This document shows positions 1-7,844 of a DNA stretch of 64,000 bases, piece after piece. The notes beneath the pieces are model-generated. The model searched no databases and was not told where the DNA came from. It was given only the letters and a program-made list of their open reading frames with translations. Source of the stretch: Sphingobium abikonense NBRC 16140 (GTDB taxonomy: Bacteria; Pseudomonadota; Alphaproteobacteria; Sphingomonadales; Sphingomonadaceae); NCBI RefSeq assembly GCF_001598335.1, contig NZ_BCYT01000002.1, forward strand, positions 248,001 to 312,000. The letters run 5' to 3'. Each line of letters starts with the position of its first letter. Position 1 is the first letter of the stretch. The position numbers were made by a program, and so were the translations under genes.

Positions 1-146
1 TCGTCGCCTTCGCGCCGCTTCTCCCATGCCTGGTCATAGAGCGGCACCACCACTTCTTCAAAAGGGAGGCCCGACAATTTGCACGCCAGCCAGCCGCGCA
101 GCGACCAGCTGGAATAGGCCTTGTTGCCGATAAAGAGCTTCATCAT
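1..146 (-). CDS. Glutathione S-transferase family protein (partial, N-terminal end only)
   Basis: The reverse strand reads MMKLFIGNKAYSSWSLRGWL and continues as the N-terminal thioredoxin fold of a cytosolic glutathione S-transferase; the SSWSLR segment holds the Ser that usually activates glutathione in this subgroup. Only about 48 residues are inside the window and the rest lies beyond position 1. Two ATG codons are adjacent (146 and 143) and either could be the start. The likely role is glutathione-dependent detoxification in the cytoplasm, but the substrate-binding C-terminal domain is not visible. The next gene is divergent. Confidence 0.8.
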   Translation of the reverse strand, partial: MMKLFIGNKAYSSWSLRGWLACKLSGLPFEEVVVPLYDQAWEKRREGD

Positions 147-248
147 GCGCCCTTCTTAGCGCCCTGTCCGGACCCAAGTCGAGCAGGAAGACGGTGGGCA
201 GGTCAGCGACAGGAATGTCAACCATCCTTGACAAGCCGTCTTGAGGCA

Positions 249-274
249 TGTCAATGACACTTTACATTATGTCA
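249..274 (+). promoter_or_regulatory. Operator/promoter-like element with TGTCA repeats before the membrane protein-XRE cassette
   Basis: The stretch starts with TGTCAATGACA, an inverted repeat, continues through CACTTTACAT and ends with a further TGTCA. It is followed at once by AAAGGAG (274-280), a good ribosome binding site 7 bases before the ATG at 288. Its reverse complement contains ATGTAAAGTGTC followed by TTGACA, and the same string occurs upstream of higB at 54153-54172. I infer that it binds a small HTH regulator, most simply the XRE protein encoded two genes downstream. A TTGACA at 225-230 could be a -35 box. Confidence 0.5.
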
Positions 275-287
275 AAGGAGCTTTGCC

Positions 288-875
288 ATGACGCCTGTTT
301 CCGATCGGTCACGCCACCCCATCCTGCTCTGGTGCCTCGCCTTCTGCGGCGCGATGATCGTCGCTGGGCTGGTCATCCACAAATTCGACCTGGGTTGGGC
401 CGGGACGCTGGCAGTCATGCTGACGGCGACCGGGATGACCATCCCGATCGTCCGGGCGGCGGAGCGGTCGGCGCGGGTCGAAGGCAATCTGTCGCCTGCA
501 ATGCGGCGCTATAATCGCCGGATGGTGGCGGGCAGCCTTTTCTACACGCTGGGTCTGTTCCTGGCGGTCTATGCCTATAAAAACTGGGCCCCGGCCGGCG
601 CGGTGCTGTGGGGTCTAGCCCTGTTGCCGGCCCTTGGCGCCTTGGCGATGGTGTTTGCCATGGCGCGGCTGCTGATTGAGGAGAAGGATGAATATCTGCG
701 CCTCAAACTGGCGCAGTCCGCACTGTTCGGCACCGGGGCCTTGCTGGTTCTCGCGACGGTCTGGGGATTTCTCGAACAATTCCGGCTCGTCCCCCATGTC
801 CCCGCCTGGGCCGCCATTCCCGTTTTCGTCATCGCCATCGGCGTGTCGCGTTGCCTGACCTGGGCGCGGGCATGA
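288..875 (+). CDS. Multi-pass membrane protein of unknown function
   Basis: This 195-residue protein has about six hydrophobic segments, near residues 12-31, 38-56, 82-99, 105-126, 145-163 and 170-190, and a charged EEKDEYLRLKL stretch before the fifth. I do not recognise a catalytic motif. The ATG at 288 is preceded by AAAGGAG. It overlaps the XRE regulator by 4 bases (ATGA at 872-875), so the two are translationally coupled. Small membrane proteins paired with a short XRE regulator are a recurrent bacterial arrangement in which the regulator controls its own operon. Function is unknown. Confidence 0.75.
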   Translation: MTPVSDRSRHPILLWCLAFCGAMIVAGLVIHKFDLGWAGTLAVMLTATGMTIPIVRAAERSARVEGNLSPAMRRYNRRMVAGSLFYTLGLFLAVYAYKNWAPAGAVLWGLALLPALGALAMVFAMARLLIEEKDEYLRLKLAQSALFGTGALLVLATVWGFLEQFRLVPHVPAWAAIPVFVIAIGVSRCLTWARA

Positions 876-1081
876 AGAACCGGCTCAAGCTGCTGCGGGC
901 CGAGCGCGACTGGAGTCAGGGCGAACTGGCCACCCGGCTCGGCATTTCACGCCAGAGCGTCAACGCGATCGAAACCGGTAAATATGATCCCTCGCTCCCG
1001 CTCGCCTTTCGCATCGCCGACTTGTTTGCATTGCGCATTGAGGATATTTTCCTGCGCGACGAAGAAGGAGCGGGGGAATGA
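872..1081 (+). CDS. Short XRE-family transcriptional regulator
   Basis: The protein has 69 residues and consists of little more than one Cro/CI-type helix-turn-helix: LRAERDWSQGELATRLGISR is the helix-turn-helix core and SVNAIETGKYDPSLPLAF the third helix and following turn. It resembles the YozG-type subgroup of very short regulators. The start at 872 overlaps the stop of the membrane protein, and a further ATGA overlap (1078-1081) joins it to a small downstream ORF, which suggests one transcript. The likely role is autoregulation through the TGTCA operator at 249-274, an inference from gene order. Confidence 0.85.
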   Translation: MKNRLKLLRAERDWSQGELATRLGISRQSVNAIETGKYDPSLPLAFRIADLFALRIEDIFLRDEEGAGE

Positions 1082-1254
1082 GGCTGGTGCGCGCCAGTGC
1101 GGCGATCCTGATGTGCCTTGCCGCCCTATGGGGCGCGGCGCATGTCGGCGTGCTGCCGTCGGCGCTGGGCTGGCGCGCCGACGCCGTATCGGCCGGACCC
1201 GTCGCCCATGCCCGGCCGCCGCGTTTCCATTGGCGCCTGCCGGTCCTGCGTTGA
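1078..1254 (+). CDS. Small 58-residue membrane or exported peptide
   Basis: An ATGA overlap couples this short ORF to the XRE gene. It begins MRLVRASAAILMCLAALWGA, which looks like a signal peptide or a single membrane anchor, and ends in a basic Arg/Pro/His-rich tail. No family is recognised. It stops 5 bases before the stop codon of the convergent DsrE gene. The support is the tight coupling and the plausible hydrophobic N-terminus. A chance ORF is possible in DNA of this GC content, so confidence is moderate. Confidence 0.45.
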   Translation: MRLVRASAAILMCLAALWGAAHVGVLPSALGWRADAVSAGPVAHARPPRFHWRLPVLR

Positions 1255-1259
1255 TCGCG

Positions 1260-1625
1260 TCAGGCGAAGACCAGCCGCTCATCCTCGTTCAGCTTCTGCA
1301 GCAGGGCGATCGGCCCGGTGACGTCGGTCCCTGCTGGAAGGTCAGCGATGCTCACGTCCGCCAGGCTCATCCCGCTCTGACAGGCGCTCAATTGGACGCC
1401 AAGCGAACGTGCCTCTTCCAGCAAATCCTTGAGCGGCGGGAGTCCTGCCGCCTCATGCCCGGCGTCGCGCGGCGCTGCGACAGGGGAACGGAGCAGAGCG
1501 ACAGCATCCAGTTGCAGGAATATTCGCGCCGCCCCGCCCAGCGCCGCCTGCGCCGCCGCCAGCATCAGCGCGCCACGAAAACGCTCCGGGTCCGGCGTCG
1601 CGACGATGATGGTCAGGGCGCGCAT
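1260..1625 (-). CDS. DsrE-like sulfur-relay family protein
   Basis: The 121-residue protein MRALTIIVATPDPERFRGAL... has the N-terminal strand and alternating alpha/beta pattern of the DsrE/DsrF-like fold. A single Cys in LGVQLSACQSGM sits where DsrE-type proteins often carry the persulfide-accepting cysteine. I chose the ATG at 1625; upstream codons in the frame are antisense to the moeB-like gene. It overlaps the end of that gene by 13 bases and is the last gene of the minus-strand run coaBC-dut-hypothetical-moeB-dsrE. Pairing with a ThiF/MoeB-type adenylyltransferase suggests sulfur transfer, which is an inference. Confidence 0.75.
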   Translation of the reverse strand: MRALTIIVATPDPERFRGALMLAAAQAALGGAARIFLQLDAVALLRSPVAAPRDAGHEAAGLPPLKDLLEEARSLGVQLSACQSGMSLADVSIADLPAGTDVTGPIALLQKLNEDERLVFA

Positions 1626-2380
1626 ATTTCCATCGCGCACCCCAAGCAGGCCGGATCCTTGGCGACGTCCAGAGTGCGAAAACGCATCGTCAGAAGATCC
1701 GCGATCAGCAGCTTGCCCGCCATGTCGGTTCCGAACGGCACAAGCGCACGGATCGTCTCCAGTGCCGCCAGGCTGCCGATCGTGCCGGTCAGCGCGCCGA
1801 TGACGCCGGTTTCGGCGCAATTGCGTTCCGGCGCGTCCTGCGGATCACCCACCAAGCAACGATAGCAGGGTTTGTCCGCCTCCCATCCCCGATAGGTCGC
1901 GATCTGTCCTTCAAACGGGCCAACGGCCGCCGACACCAGCGGGATGCGCAACCGCTGCGCGAAGTTAGCCACGGTCAGGCGGGTCGCGAAATTGTCGCTT
2001 CCGTCCAGCACTACATCAGCGTCGCGCAGCATCAATCCGGCATTGTCGGCATTGATCCGCGTGTTGATGGGGATCAGCTTGACGTCGGGGTTGATCCGCG
2101 TCACCGCCGCCATCGCCGCTTCGGCTTTAGGCGTGCCTATATCGTCCGTGCCAAACAACACCTGTCGTTGCAGATTGGACAAGGCAACGGCGTCATCGTC
2201 GATCACGCGGATCGTGCCGACGCCCGCAGCCGCCAGATACAGGATTGCGGGGCTGCCGATCCCGCCTGCGCCGATCACGGCCACGTCCGCGCCCAGCAGC
2301 CGCATCTGTCCAGCGCCCCCAATTTCTCGCAGCACGATATGCCGGGCGTAACGGTCCAGTTTCGCGTCGGTCAGCGTCAC
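1613..2380 (-). CDS. moeB: HesA/MoeB/ThiF family adenylyltransferase
   Basis: MoeB and ThiF adenylate the C-terminal Gly of the small sulfur carriers MoaD or ThiS. The 255-residue protein shows the nucleotide-binding GAGGIGSPAILYLAAAGVG, the DDDAVALSNLQRQVLF segment, two zinc-binding CxxC pairs (CYRC and CLGC) and a candidate catalytic Cys in NCAETGVIG. The GTG at 2380 overlaps the previous stop (GTGA), which decides the start; the in-frame extension to 2422 is not needed. Whether it serves molybdopterin or thiamin synthesis cannot be told from sequence. The fused ThiSG at 45088 and two molybdoenzymes in the window make both plausible. Confidence 0.88.
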   Translation of the reverse strand: MTLTDAKLDRYARHIVLREIGGAGQMRLLGADVAVIGAGGIGSPAILYLAAAGVGTIRVIDDDAVALSNLQRQVLFGTDDIGTPKAEAAMAAVTRINPDVKLIPINTRINADNAGLMLRDADVVLDGSDNFATRLTVANFAQRLRIPLVSAAVGPFEGQIATYRGWEADKPCYRCLVGDPQDAPERNCAETGVIGALTGTIGSLAALETIRALVPFGTDMAGKLLIADLLTMRFRTLDVAKDPACLGCAMEICAP

Positions 2381-2781
2381 GGCGCGTCCGACCAGAGGAA
2401 ACGCACCTGCGATCGCATCCACTGCGGCTCGGCCGACCCGCTCTTGGGGAAGGATCCGCGCAGCGATCCCAAAATGCGATTGCTGATAAACTGCTCAACC
2501 TCGGGACAGTGCGCATTGACCGGGGCGACCTGCAAAGGCTTACCGTCCCCCGAGAGCAGGAACAGCATGTCGATTTCCAGCAGGTTGGACCCCTCAAAGG
2601 GCACCGCGCCAGAACATTTCCCCTTGCGGTATTGCCGCGCCACATCCTCGGACCAGCGCGGCGAAATTTTCCGCCCCAGCCATCCTTCGATCACCGGCAC
2701 CTGGCTCAACTCCTGCGGCATTGGCGGCATCGCGGCCGGTGCGGGCGTCGCCGCCAACATCAGGGAAAGCAGGATGGTCAT
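2377..2781 (-). CDS. Small secreted hypothetical protein
   Basis: The 134-residue protein starts MTILLSLMLAATPAPAAMPP, a clear signal peptide, so it should be periplasmic. The mature part has two cysteines (GKCSG and AHCPE) that could form a disulfide. No domain is recognised. It begins 4 bases after the dUTPase stop and its own stop overlaps the start of the moeB-like gene (GTGA), so it is translated from the coaBC-dut operon. Confidence that it is a gene is good; its function is unknown. Confidence 0.75.
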   Translation of the reverse strand: MTILLSLMLAATPAPAAMPPMPQELSQVPVIEGWLGRKISPRWSEDVARQYRKGKCSGAVPFEGSNLLEIDMLFLLSGDGKPLQVAPVNAHCPEVEQFISNRILGSLRGSFPKSGSAEPQWMRSQVRFLWSDAP

Positions 2782-2785
2782 GGCG

Positions 2786-3241
2786 TCACACTCCCGTCGA
2801 ACCAAAGCCGCCCTGTCCGCGGGCGGTATCGTCCAGACTATCGACTTGGGCGAAACTGGCAAGCTGGACCGGCGCGACCACCAGCTGGGCGATCCGGTCG
2901 CCGCGCGCGATGGCGAAGGGCTGGTCGCTAAAGTTGATGAGGATGATCTTCACCTCGCCGCGATAATCGGCGTCGATCGTTCCGGGACTATTGGGCAGGC
3001 TGATCCCATGTTTGAGCGCCAGGCCCGATCGCGGGCGGGCCTGTATCTCATAGCCTTCGGGTATCGCCATGGCAAAGCCGGTCGCGACGGCATGGCGTCC
3101 GCCTGGCGGCAGGATCAGATCCTCGGCCGACACCACGTCCATGCCGGCCGCCTGCGCGGTGGCGTAGGCAGGCAATGGCAAGCCTTCGCCATGCGGCAGG
3201 CGCTTGATCCGTATTTCAATCGGCGGAAGGGGAGAGGGCAT
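2786..3241 (-). CDS. dut: dUTP diphosphatase
   Basis: Dut hydrolyses dUTP to dUMP and pyrophosphate, which limits uracil incorporation and feeds dTMP synthesis. The 151-residue protein has the trimeric dUTPase motifs in order: AAGMDV (motif 1), [12 protein letters not shown] (motif 2), [10 protein letters not shown] (motif 3), RGDRIAQLV (motif 4) and [10 protein letters not shown] (motif 5, the Gly-rich tail that closes over the nucleotide). The ATG at 3241 gives normal length. It overlaps the 3' end of coaBC by 26 bases, the usual alphaproteobacterial dfp-dut arrangement. Confidence 0.96.
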   Translation of the reverse strand: MPSPLPPIEIRIKRLPHGEGLPLPAYATAQAAGMDVVSAEDLILPPGGRHAVATGFAMAIPEGYEIQARPRSGLALKHGISLPNSPGTIDADYRGEVKIILINFSDQPFAIARGDRIAQLVVAPVQLASFAQVDSLDDTARGQGGFGSTGV

Positions 3242-4472
3242 GGGCAACCTTTGCAATGAGTTTGTCGGCGACGGCGTGCTTGGGCAGGCGCGGCCAGCAT
3301 TCGATGCCCTGCGCGCTGACAATCTGCACGGCATTGTCCTCGCCGCCCATCACGCTTTTGCCCGGAGCGCCGGACACGTCATTGGCGACGATCCAGTCCG
3401 CGCCTTTCTTCGCCAGCTTGGCCTGCGCATGGTCCGCGACCTTTTCCGTCTCGGCGGCAAAACCGATCAGCAGCTTTGGTCTTTGAGCATGATGCCCCAG
3501 CGTGGCGAGAATGTCGGGGTTTTCTACCAAGGAAAGGGGGGCAGGCCGGCCTGATCCATCCTTTTTGATCTTCTGCCCGGCAGCGTCGACCACGCGCCAG
3601 TCGGCCACGGCGGCGACCATGATCGCGGCATCGACCGGCAAGGCCGCTTCGACGGCGGACAGCATCTCCCGCGCTGTCTCCACGTCGATCCGGGTCACGC
3701 CCGCTGGCGTCGGCAATTGCACTGGCCCGGCCACCAGCGTCACGCGGGCACCAGCGCGCGCGGCGGCGGCGGCGATAGCAAAACCCTGTTTGCCCGAAGA
3801 CCGGTTGGCGATGTAGCGCACCGGGTCGATCGGCTCATGCGTCGGCCCGGCGGTGATCAGGACATGGCGGCCCGCCAGCGATCCGCTATCGGCGGCGAAG
3901 TCAGATTGTCCGGCCAGGGGATCGGCAGGCAGGGGCAAAGCGAGCAGGCGCGCGATTTCCGTCACAATGGCTTCCGGTTCGGGCAGGCGGCCCTTGCCAA
4001 ATTCCCCGCAGGCCATCGCGCCGTCATCCGGCTCCATCACATGCACGCCATCGGCCCGCAGCTGGTGCAGGTTCCGCTGGGTCGCGACATGATGCCACAT
4101 GCGCACATTCATCGCAGGGACGGCCAGCACCGGCTTGTCGGTGGCGAGCAGCAGTGTGGTCGCCAGATCGTCGGCGAGGCCGTTCGCCATCTTCGCGAGG
4201 ATATTGGCAGTGGCCGGCGCGACCACCACCAGATCGGCCTGGCGGCTAAGGTGGATATGACCGATCTCGCGCTCTTCCTTCAGGTCGAACATGTCGTCGA
4301 ACACCTGATCCTCGGTCAGCACGCCAAGGCTGAGCGGCGTCACGAACTGCTTGGCGCTCGTCGTCAGCACCGCCCGCACCGCGATCCCGCGCTTGCGCAA
4401 CAGCCGCACAAGTTCGAGCGATTTATAGGCAGCGATCCCGCCGGAAATGATGAGGAGGATGCGGTGGGTCAT
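3216..4472 (-). CDS. coaBC: Bifunctional phosphopantothenoylcysteine decarboxylase / phosphopantothenate-cysteine ligase
   Basis: CoaBC carries out two successive steps of coenzyme A synthesis: joining cysteine to 4'-phosphopantothenate, then decarboxylating the product. The 418-residue protein has an N-terminal flavoprotein domain (about 1-185, [19 protein letters not shown], with APAMNVRMW) and a C-terminal CTP-dependent ligase domain (about 198-415, with [17 protein letters not shown] and the [10 protein letters not shown] loop). It starts a minus-strand operon with dut. The divergent lipoprotein gene begins 78 bases away. Confidence 0.96.
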   Translation of the reverse strand: MTHRILLIISGGIAAYKSLELVRLLRKRGIAVRAVLTTSAKQFVTPLSLGVLTEDQVFDDMFDLKEEREIGHIHLSRQADLVVVAPATANILAKMANGLADDLATTLLLATDKPVLAVPAMNVRMWHHVATQRNLHQLRADGVHVMEPDDGAMACGEFGKGRLPEPEAIVTEIARLLALPLPADPLAGQSDFAADSGSLAGRHVLITAGPTHEPIDPVRYIANRSSGKQGFAIAAAAARAGARVTLVAGPVQLPTPAGVTRIDVETAREMLSAVEAALPVDAAIMVAAVADWRVVDAAGQKIKKDGSGRPAPLSLVENPDILATLGHHAQRPKLLIGFAAETEKVADHAQAKLAKKGADWIVANDVSGAPGKSVMGGEDNAVQIVSAQGIECWPRLPKHAVADKLIAKVAHALSPSAD

Positions 4473-4549
4473 GGTGGTTCGAACATTTGGTCGTGCGAAC
4501 CGGCCTTGTCCAGACTATTAGAGCATGATGCAAACAAGGGAGGCACCGG

Positions 4550-5023
4550 ATGCGGAAATGGCTGATGCCTTGCGTGGCCCTTCTGCTCCAGGGATGCCAG
4601 CCGCCGCCGCCCTTTGTGATAGCGGTAATTGAGACGGGGAAGCTGACCTTTCATATCCGCCAGCGTGGATTGTTCGCAGATCGCATTTTCGGCTGGGACG
4701 ATTCACATGCCACAGTAAGGCGTTTGACCATTGTAAATGGCAATTTGCCGATCGTTCGTTTTGAACAGTGGCAGGGTGCAATGCAGCCTTGCCTGAGTTC
4801 GGACAAGTTCCCGGTTACGTTAGGCGAACGACGATGTGGCTATCGCTGGGTGGGCCGCAACATTCTGCCGACGGGTGAGCAAATTTACAGCGTCTATCTG
4901 GATTCCTGCGTCGGCGTCGTTGTGCCGCGCTGTAACATCGGTGGCGAATATTGGGCCGATCGTCCCGTTGGCCGCTTCCGCCTCAATCCCGACGGCTCAG
5001 TCGCCAACATCCGGCCCGATTAA
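4550..5023 (+). CDS. Predicted lipoprotein of unknown function
   Basis: The 157-residue protein begins MRKWLMPCVALLLQGCQPPP, a signal peptide with a lipobox ending LQGC, so the mature protein should start at a lipidated Cys19. The rest contains several cysteines, including PCLSS, RRCGYR, DSCVG and PRCNIG. No family is recognised. Local base composition is lower in GC than that of its neighbours, which hints at later acquisition. Its 3' end overlaps the convergent membrane protein gene by 27 bases. Confidence 0.65.
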   Translation: MRKWLMPCVALLLQGCQPPPPFVIAVIETGKLTFHIRQRGLFADRIFGWDDSHATVRRLTIVNGNLPIVRFEQWQGAMQPCLSSDKFPVTLGERRCGYRWVGRNILPTGEQIYSVYLDSCVGVVVPRCNIGGEYWADRPVGRFRLNPDGSVANIRPD

Positions 5024-5452
5024 TCCTCGAACAATCGCAGCGCACACCCCTCCACAGATCATGCCGGTCAGGATCAGGTTGACGAGGAGTGCGTGCCCGA
5101 GCCCCAGCGGAAAAGAATAGGCGAATAGGGCCGGGGGCCCGAGAACGACGCCCGATCCCGCCCATAGCAGCCAATTATATTTCTGCGGGACGACTGGCTC
5201 TATCCGCATCACCCCTTGCACCATCAGCAGCACGAGAGGCCAGACGGCGAAGAGAGCAAACAAACCAGCGGGGATCACGAGAAATGCGCTCCGCATGACC
5301 AACAGCCAAGGATCGCTGAGTATCCGCCAATCCACACCAAAGGGTGATCCGGGATATAGTTTGATGGCAAAACAGAAGCCGGCGATCCAGCACGTCGCAA
5401 TTGATGCCAGCAGCAGGCGAGAATAAGGATTGTCCCGCCTGTTCGTTGTCAC
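4997..5452 (-). CDS. Four-helix membrane protein of unknown function
   Basis: The 151-residue protein has hydrophobic segments near residues 11-31, 53-80, 93-113 and 118-143, so it is an inner-membrane protein. The GTG start at 5452 overlaps the ubiB stop (GTGA, 5449-5452), indicating translational coupling to ubiB; longer readings of the frame are antisense to ubiB. No motif identifies its role. Its last 27 bases overlap the convergent lipoprotein gene. Confidence 0.65.
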   Translation of the reverse strand: MTTNRRDNPYSRLLLASIATCWIAGFCFAIKLYPGSPFGVDWRILSDPWLLVMRSAFLVIPAGLFALFAVWPLVLLMVQGVMRIEPVVPQKYNWLLWAGSGVVLGPPALFAYSFPLGLGHALLVNLILTGMICGGVCAAIVRGLIGPDVGD

Positions 5453-6987
5453 AGCAATTGCGCTTCCCACATCACGCCAGCCCCTGCCGCCGCCGCGATC
5501 ACCGCCACCAGCGCGTAGCGCCAGCCGCCGCCTACACGGATCAGCTTCACCTCGGTAAGAGGGGGCGGGGGCGGGGCGCCGCCCTTTTCGGGGAAGGCAT
5601 CCTCGATCCGTTTGATGAGGCCCGGAAGACGCTGGAGCGTACGCCAATTTTCGATCAGTGTGTCGGCCGCCTTGGCCTCTGGCCCCAGTTCGTCGCGCAG
5701 CCAGCCTTTCACATAAGGCCCGCTCGTCTCCCACATATTGATGTCGGGATCGAGCGTATGGGCCACGCCCTCCACCATCACCATGGTCTTTTGCAGCAGC
5801 AGCAAATGCGGCTGGGTCTGCATGTCGAAATCGCGCGTGATGGCGAACAGGCCGTCCAGCATGCCGCCCACCGACAATTCGCTCGCCGCCTTGCCACGCA
5901 TCGGTTCGCCCACGGCGCGCAGTGCCGTCGCGAATTCGGCGACATTATGATGGGCGGGGACATATTGCGCCTCGAAATGGATTTCGGCGACGCGTTTGTA
6001 ATTGCCGGTGATGAGGCCGTAGAGAATTTCCGCCAGCCACATGCGCGCGCGCCGGTCGATCCGGCCCATGATGCCAAAGTCGATCGCGACAATCTCGCCG
6101 CTTGCCGTCACGAACAAATTGCCCTGATGCATGTCCGCGTGGAAAAAGCCTTCGGCGATCGCCTGCCGCAGGAAGGCATTGACCAGACGGGCGGCCAGAT
6201 CCTTCATGTCATGGCCGGCGGCGACCAGCGCGGCGCGATCGGCGATCTTGATGCCGTCGATCCACTCCATCGTCATGACCTTGCCGCTCGTGCGGTCCCA
6301 GTCGATGGCGGGGATGCGATAGCCCGGCATCGCCTCCATCGCCTCGGCCAGCTCGGACGCCGAAGCCGCCTCGCGCCGCAGGTCCAGTTCGCGCGCGGTC
6401 CAGCGCTTCAGGTTGGCGATGACCAGGCGCGGGCGCAGACGCGCGACTTCGCCGCCCAGCTGTTCGATATGGGCCGCGGCCCATTCATAGGTCTGGATGT
6501 CGCGGTTGAACTGATCGATGACGCCGGGGCGGATCACCTTGACCGCAACGTCCCGCCCGTCGGTGGTGAGCGCGCGATGCACCTGCGCGATCGATGCCGC
6601 ACCCACCGGCGTTTCGTCGAACCGTCTGTAAAGCGCTTCGATCGGCCGGCCGAAACTTTGCTCGATCTGGGCGCGGATCGTGTCGAACGGCACAGGGGGC
6701 AGGGCGTCCTGCAAGCGTAGCAGATCATTGGCCGCTTCCTCGCCGACTAGGTCGGGCCGCGTTGCAAGTGTCTGGCCCAGCTTGATCGCCGCGGGGCCGA
6801 TCGCCTGAAACGCATCGGCATAGCGCGGCTGCTTGGGCACGCGCGCGCCCAGCCGGGCGATCCGCACCAGACGGCGCACGGGCGCAGGCGTCAGCGGATC
6901 GCGCTCGATCCCGCGCAGCGCGCCATGCCGTGCCAATATGCGCCCCCATTTCAGGAGCCGCCAGATATGGGTGATGTGGGACGTCAT
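5449..6987 (-). CDS. ubiB: Ubiquinone biosynthesis accessory kinase-like protein UbiB
   Basis: UbiB is an atypical protein-kinase-like ATPase required for ubiquinone synthesis at the inner membrane. The 512-residue protein carries the family hallmark KLGQTLATRPDL (KxGQ), the Ala-rich GAASIAQVHRA loop in place of a normal Gly-rich loop, VAVKVIRPG with the ATP-binding Lys, FFHADMHQGNLF as catalytic loop and AIDFGIMG as metal-binding loop. The C-terminus has a Pro-rich linker and one membrane helix. It lies 7 bases after ubiE, in the common ubiE-ubiB operon. Confidence 0.96.
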   Translation of the reverse strand: MTSHITHIWRLLKWGRILARHGALRGIERDPLTPAPVRRLVRIARLGARVPKQPRYADAFQAIGPAAIKLGQTLATRPDLVGEEAANDLLRLQDALPPVPFDTIRAQIEQSFGRPIEALYRRFDETPVGAASIAQVHRALTTDGRDVAVKVIRPGVIDQFNRDIQTYEWAAAHIEQLGGEVARLRPRLVIANLKRWTARELDLRREAASASELAEAMEAMPGYRIPAIDWDRTSGKVMTMEWIDGIKIADRAALVAAGHDMKDLAARLVNAFLRQAIAEGFFHADMHQGNLFVTASGEIVAIDFGIMGRIDRRARMWLAEILYGLITGNYKRVAEIHFEAQYVPAHHNVAEFATALRAVGEPMRGKAASELSVGGMLDGLFAITRDFDMQTQPHLLLLQKTMVMVEGVAHTLDPDINMWETSGPYVKGWLRDELGPEAKAADTLIENWRTLQRLPGLIKRIEDAFPEKGGAPPPPPLTEVKLIRVGGGWRYALVAVIAAAAGAGVMWEAQLL

Positions 6988-6994
6988 GCGTGGG

Positions 6995-7726
6995 TCAGAT
7001 CTTCCACCCGCTATGGATGGCCACCAGTCCGCCCATGATCGGCTCGACCTTGGTATTCACGAAACCCGCGTCGCGGATCATGCCTTCAAATTGGGGCATG
7101 GGCGGGAAGCGGCGGATCGATTCGATCAGATAGCGGTAGCTGTCGGCATCATTGGCGAACAGCTTGCCCAATTGCGGCACCAGCTTGTGCGAATAGACGT
7201 CATAGACGTCCGAAAAGCCCGGCCAGCTCGTGGTGGAAAATTCCAGGCAAAAAAAACGCCCGCCAAATTTCAGCACGCGATGCGCCTCTGCCAGCGCCTG
7301 ATCGATATGGGTGACGTTGCGGATGCCAAAGGCGATCGTGTAGGCGTCGAAGGTGCGGTCGCCAAAAGTCAGCTCTTCGGCATTCTGCTCAGACCAGATC
7401 AGCCCTTCATAACCCTTTTTCTGCGCCCGCTCGACGCCGACCGCCAGCATTTCGGGATTGATGTCCGACACGGTCACCTGCGCGCCACGGCGGTGCATGC
7501 GGAACGCGATGTCGCCCGTGCCGCCGGCCATGTCGAGTATCTCTTCGCCCGCACGCGGCTTTACGCGGCGGACGAACTGGTCTTTCCACAGCCGATGCGC
7601 GCCGCCCGACATGGCGTCGTTCATCAGGTCATATTTGGCCGCGACATTGGAAAAGACGGCGCGGACCATGCCCGCTTTTTCGGCGGCATCGACGTCGCGA
7701 TAGCCGAAGGATGCTGTTTCGCTCAT
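6995..7726 (-). CDS. ubiE: Ubiquinone/menaquinone C-methyltransferase UbiE
   Basis: UbiE methylates the ring carbon of 2-polyprenyl-6-methoxy-1,4-benzoquinol using S-adenosylmethionine. The 243-residue protein has VFSNVAAKYDLMNDAMSGG (UbiE signature 1 region), the SAM-binding ILDMAGGTGDIAF, and the second signature RVLKFGGRFFCLEFS. The start at 7726 (MSETASFGY) matches the family N-terminus; codons further upstream extend into the intergenic region. It is followed directly by ubiB. The trehalase gene is divergent, starting 118 bases away. Confidence 0.96.
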   Translation of the reverse strand: MSETASFGYRDVDAAEKAGMVRAVFSNVAAKYDLMNDAMSGGAHRLWKDQFVRRVKPRAGEEILDMAGGTGDIAFRMHRRGAQVTVSDINPEMLAVGVERAQKKGYEGLIWSEQNAEELTFGDRTFDAYTIAFGIRNVTHIDQALAEAHRVLKFGGRFFCLEFSTTSWPGFSDVYDVYSHKLVPQLGKLFANDADSYRYLIESIRRFPPMPQFEGMIRDAGFVNTKVEPIMGGLVAIHSGWKI

Positions 7727-7844
7727 GACCTCCGCTCTAGCGGCTGTTTTGGCGCCATGCCAGCGCGAAGGCAGCAGCGGCCGGAACGTTTCGCCTGCGT
7801 CATCCATTCCCTCGTCCGACCGACCGACAAGGGGGAATGTCGAT

